A stretch of DNA of 6,115 bases from assembly GCA_964587655.1 (NCBI GenBank), contig CAZPMT010000194.1, forward strand, positions 1 through 6,115, given 5' to 3'. The notes below the pieces were generated by a model. It ran no database searches. It was not told the DNA's origin and saw only the letters and a list, made by a program, of their open reading frames with translations. The translations under genes were made by a program, and so were the position numbers. The stretch comes from CAZPMT01 sp964587655. Lineage in GTDB: Bacteria; Hydrogenedentota; Hydrogenedentia; Hydrogenedentales; SLHB01. Of this stretch, positions 5,330 to 6,115 are shown piece by piece (the stretch's first letter is position 1; each line of letters begins with the position of its first letter).

Positions 5330-5440
5330 ATGAGACACGTAAAGCCTGTCACTGTGGCGAAAGCCAACTCATGGAATGACTTCTGGAACGACTTTGGACA
5401 TAGTTGGGACGATTTCTGGGGCAAGAACGACGGTAAGTAA
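5330..5440 (+). CDS. Trp/Asp/Phe-repeat microprotein (36 residues), unknown function
   Basis: An ATG with an excellent ribosome binding site (AAGGAG 5317-5322, 7 nt spacing) opens a 36-codon frame ending in TAA at 5438-5440. The N-terminal third (MRHVKPVTVAKA) is basic. The rest carries three copies of W-[N/D]-D-F, starting at W15, W19 and W26, within SWNDFWNDFGHSWDDFWGK, then a polar tail. Four Trp and three Phe in 36 residues, interleaved with Asp/Asn, is extreme composition. It lacks a membrane segment and a signal peptide, so a type I toxin or secreted protein is not obvious. Options are a peptide precursor (basic leader plus repeat core), a Trp-sensing leader peptide, or a protein-binding microprotein. 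The adjacent downstream spacer is predicted to be structured RNA. I do not recognise a family. Confidence 0.65.
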   Translation: MRHVKPVTVAKANSWNDFWNDFGHSWDDFWGKNDGK

Positions 5441-5449
5441 GGGTTCTGA

Positions 5450-5525
5450 AACGGGCCTGCCGTCTGCGCACTGCCATTGAATAAGCGGAAGGTTTTGCAG
5501 TTTTTCGCTAGGTGGCAGGTCCGTT
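5450..5525 (+). ncRNA. Candidate structured RNA, long outer stem with inner hairpin
   Basis: Bases 5450-5465 pair with 5510-5525 without interruption (16 pairs: 13 Watson-Crick and 3 G-U, 5455-5520, 5462-5513 and 5463-5512). The first 12 pairs contain only one G-U. Inside, 5484-5494 can pair with 5499-5509 around a TTGC loop (11 pairs, 4 of them G-U), directly abutting the outer stem. All non-Watson-Crick pairs are G-U as read on the + strand, so the fold belongs to a + strand transcript. It begins 10 nt after the microprotein stop codon. No known riboswitch class is recognised. The pairing is seen in the sequence; function as RNA is inferred. Confidence 0.45.
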
Positions 5526-5576
5526 CTTACAATCAGAAGACAGCCGACATACATAGATGTTAGCGAGCCGCGATTC

Positions 5577-5610
5577 TGCATGTTTGCTCGCAGTTGCGGG
5601 CAAATATGCG
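5577..5610 (+). ncRNA. Candidate long hairpin in the leader of the PAS gene
   Basis: Bases 5577-5591 pair with 5596-5610 around the tetraloop AGTT, giving 15 uninterrupted pairs: 12 Watson-Crick and three G-U (5577-5610, 5582-5605, 5588-5599). On the opposite strand those three would be A-C mismatches, so a + strand RNA is favoured. It ends 65 nt before the PAS gene's start. No T-run follows, so it is not a classic terminator; a 5' leader element or part of the same RNA as 5450-5525 is possible. Confidence 0.45.
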
Positions 5611-5675
5611 AACAAGGATTCCAAAGGCTGGACATTGCAGGAATTACTTGCCGAAGCTTCAGGTGGAGGTAAACC

Positions 5676-6115
5676 ATGTCTACGAAAACCCTCGATTCCG
5701 CCGCTTTCGTCGAGGACGCCGGCACGGAGGATGTCATCGCCGAAGTCCGACACGAAGAGGCTCTGCTCAAAACCGGGGCCTTGCAAAACGCGATCCTCAA
5801 CAGCGCCAACTTCTCGAGTATCGCCACCGATGAGAAAGGCGTCATTCAATTGTTCAATGTCGGGGCCGAGCGCATGCTGGGTTACGCAGCCGTCGATGTG
5901 GTGAATAAGATCACCCCAGCCGACATTTCTGATCCGCAGGAAGTAATCGCGCGCGCCAAGGCGTTGAGCCTCGAGCTCGCCAGCCCGATTACGCCGGGCT
6001 TCGAGGCATTGGTGTTCAAGGCCTCGCGCGGGATCGAGGACATTTACGAGCTGACCTACGTCCGCAAGGATGGCAGCCGCTTTCCGGCAGTCGTGTCGGT
6101 CACGGCGCTGCGCGA
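5676..6115 (+). CDS. PAS-domain sensor protein, N-terminal part (3' end outside window)
   Basis: An open frame from ATG 5676, with GGAGG at 5665-5669 six bases upstream, runs to the end of the window (146 codons seen). Residues ~35-146 form a PAS domain: ILNSANFSSIATDEKGVIQL, FNVGAERMLGYAAVDVVNK, the ITPADISDP loop, then YVRKDGSRFPAVVSVTALR, a classical PAS core (N-A-E-MLGY, RKDG-RFP). A short acidic N-terminus precedes it. From memory, close relatives are hybrid sensor histidine kinases or PAS/GGDEF proteins with this PAS at the N-terminus, acting as cytoplasmic signal receivers; the output domain cannot be told from this part. It could supply phosphate to the REC-GAF-HD-GYP protein, but that is speculation at 3.7 kb distance. 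Confidence 0.88.
   Translation, partial: MSTKTLDSAAFVEDAGTEDVIAEVRHEEALLKTGALQNAILNSANFSSIATDEKGVIQLFNVGAERMLGYAAVDVVNKITPADISDPQEVIARAKALSLELASPITPGFEALVFKASRGIEDIYELTYVRKDGSRFPAVVSVTALR

Noticed and set aside
5115..5333. A 72-codon + frame spanning the ATPase stub and the spacer
   Set aside because: It is out of frame with the recognisable ATPase segment and overlaps the ribosome binding site of the microprotein.
5441..5675. Cyclic-di-GMP riboswitch or tRNA in the spacer
   Set aside because: I see no conserved core of the GEMM class and no T-loop (GTTCRANNC), anticodon arm or CCA end; the stems do not form a cloverleaf.
5557..5904. A 115-codon + frame starting upstream of the PAS gene
   Set aside because: It runs out of frame through the PAS-coding region and across the long hairpin, has no ribosome binding site, and shows no family pattern.

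Overview
The window comes from a GC-rich, Gram-negative (diderm) bacterium that is probably flagellated. Evidence is a lipoprotein of the outer-membrane entericidin type, a FlgM-like anti-sigma factor behind a sigma-28-type promoter, and Shine-Dalgarno sites of AGGAG type before almost every gene. I cannot place the phylum from the sequence alone. The mix of an REC-GAF-HD-GYP regulator, small stress-type membrane proteins, 7-bp repeats and a decayed RAYT-type transposase would fit an environmental genome of the PVC, Hydrogenedentes or deltaproteobacterial kind, but this is an impression, not a determination.

Layout, all genes on the + strand. 1-310: the last ~100 residues of argininosuccinate lyase (ArgH). 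396-1910: a response regulator with receiver, GAF and HD-GYP domains, a probable cyclic-di-GMP phosphodiesterase. Its stop codon lies inside an inverted array of 7-bp repeats (1900-1966). 2005-2410: a sigma-28-like promoter and a FlgM-like gene. 2411-2611 holds no gene I can support. 2612-2873: the C-terminal remnant of a REP-associated (Y1) transposase and what looks like the right end of its element.

2914-3963 is a cluster of very small envelope genes: an entericidin-like lipoprotein fused to an InlB-type repeat domain, a 49-residue Lmo0937/DUF5670-like membrane protein, and a 75-residue two-helix membrane protein. They are separated by 110-140 nt spacers rich in hairpins. 4078-5037 encodes a secreted protein of three probable beta-sandwich modules, starting at GTG. 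5063-5230 is a 55-residue stub of a P-type cation ATPase. 5330-5440 is a 36-residue Trp/Asp/Phe-repeat microprotein with a strong ribosome binding site. The following 235-nt spacer (5441-5675) contains two long stems whose non-Watson-Crick positions are all G-U on the + strand, so I propose a structured RNA there. At 5676 a PAS-domain sensor protein begins and runs off the window.

How the parts may work together: the HD-GYP regulator and FlgM point to control of the motile-to-sessile switch (cyclic-di-GMP turnover and sigma-28 release). The middle section looks like an accessory, stress- or envelope-related stretch with signs of past insertion and deletion. The most unusual items are the microprotein with its adjacent structured RNA, the entericidin-InlB-repeat fusion, and the heptad inverted repeat at the regulator's stop codon. 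No operon-scale system such as CRISPR, a phage or a complete mobile element is visible.
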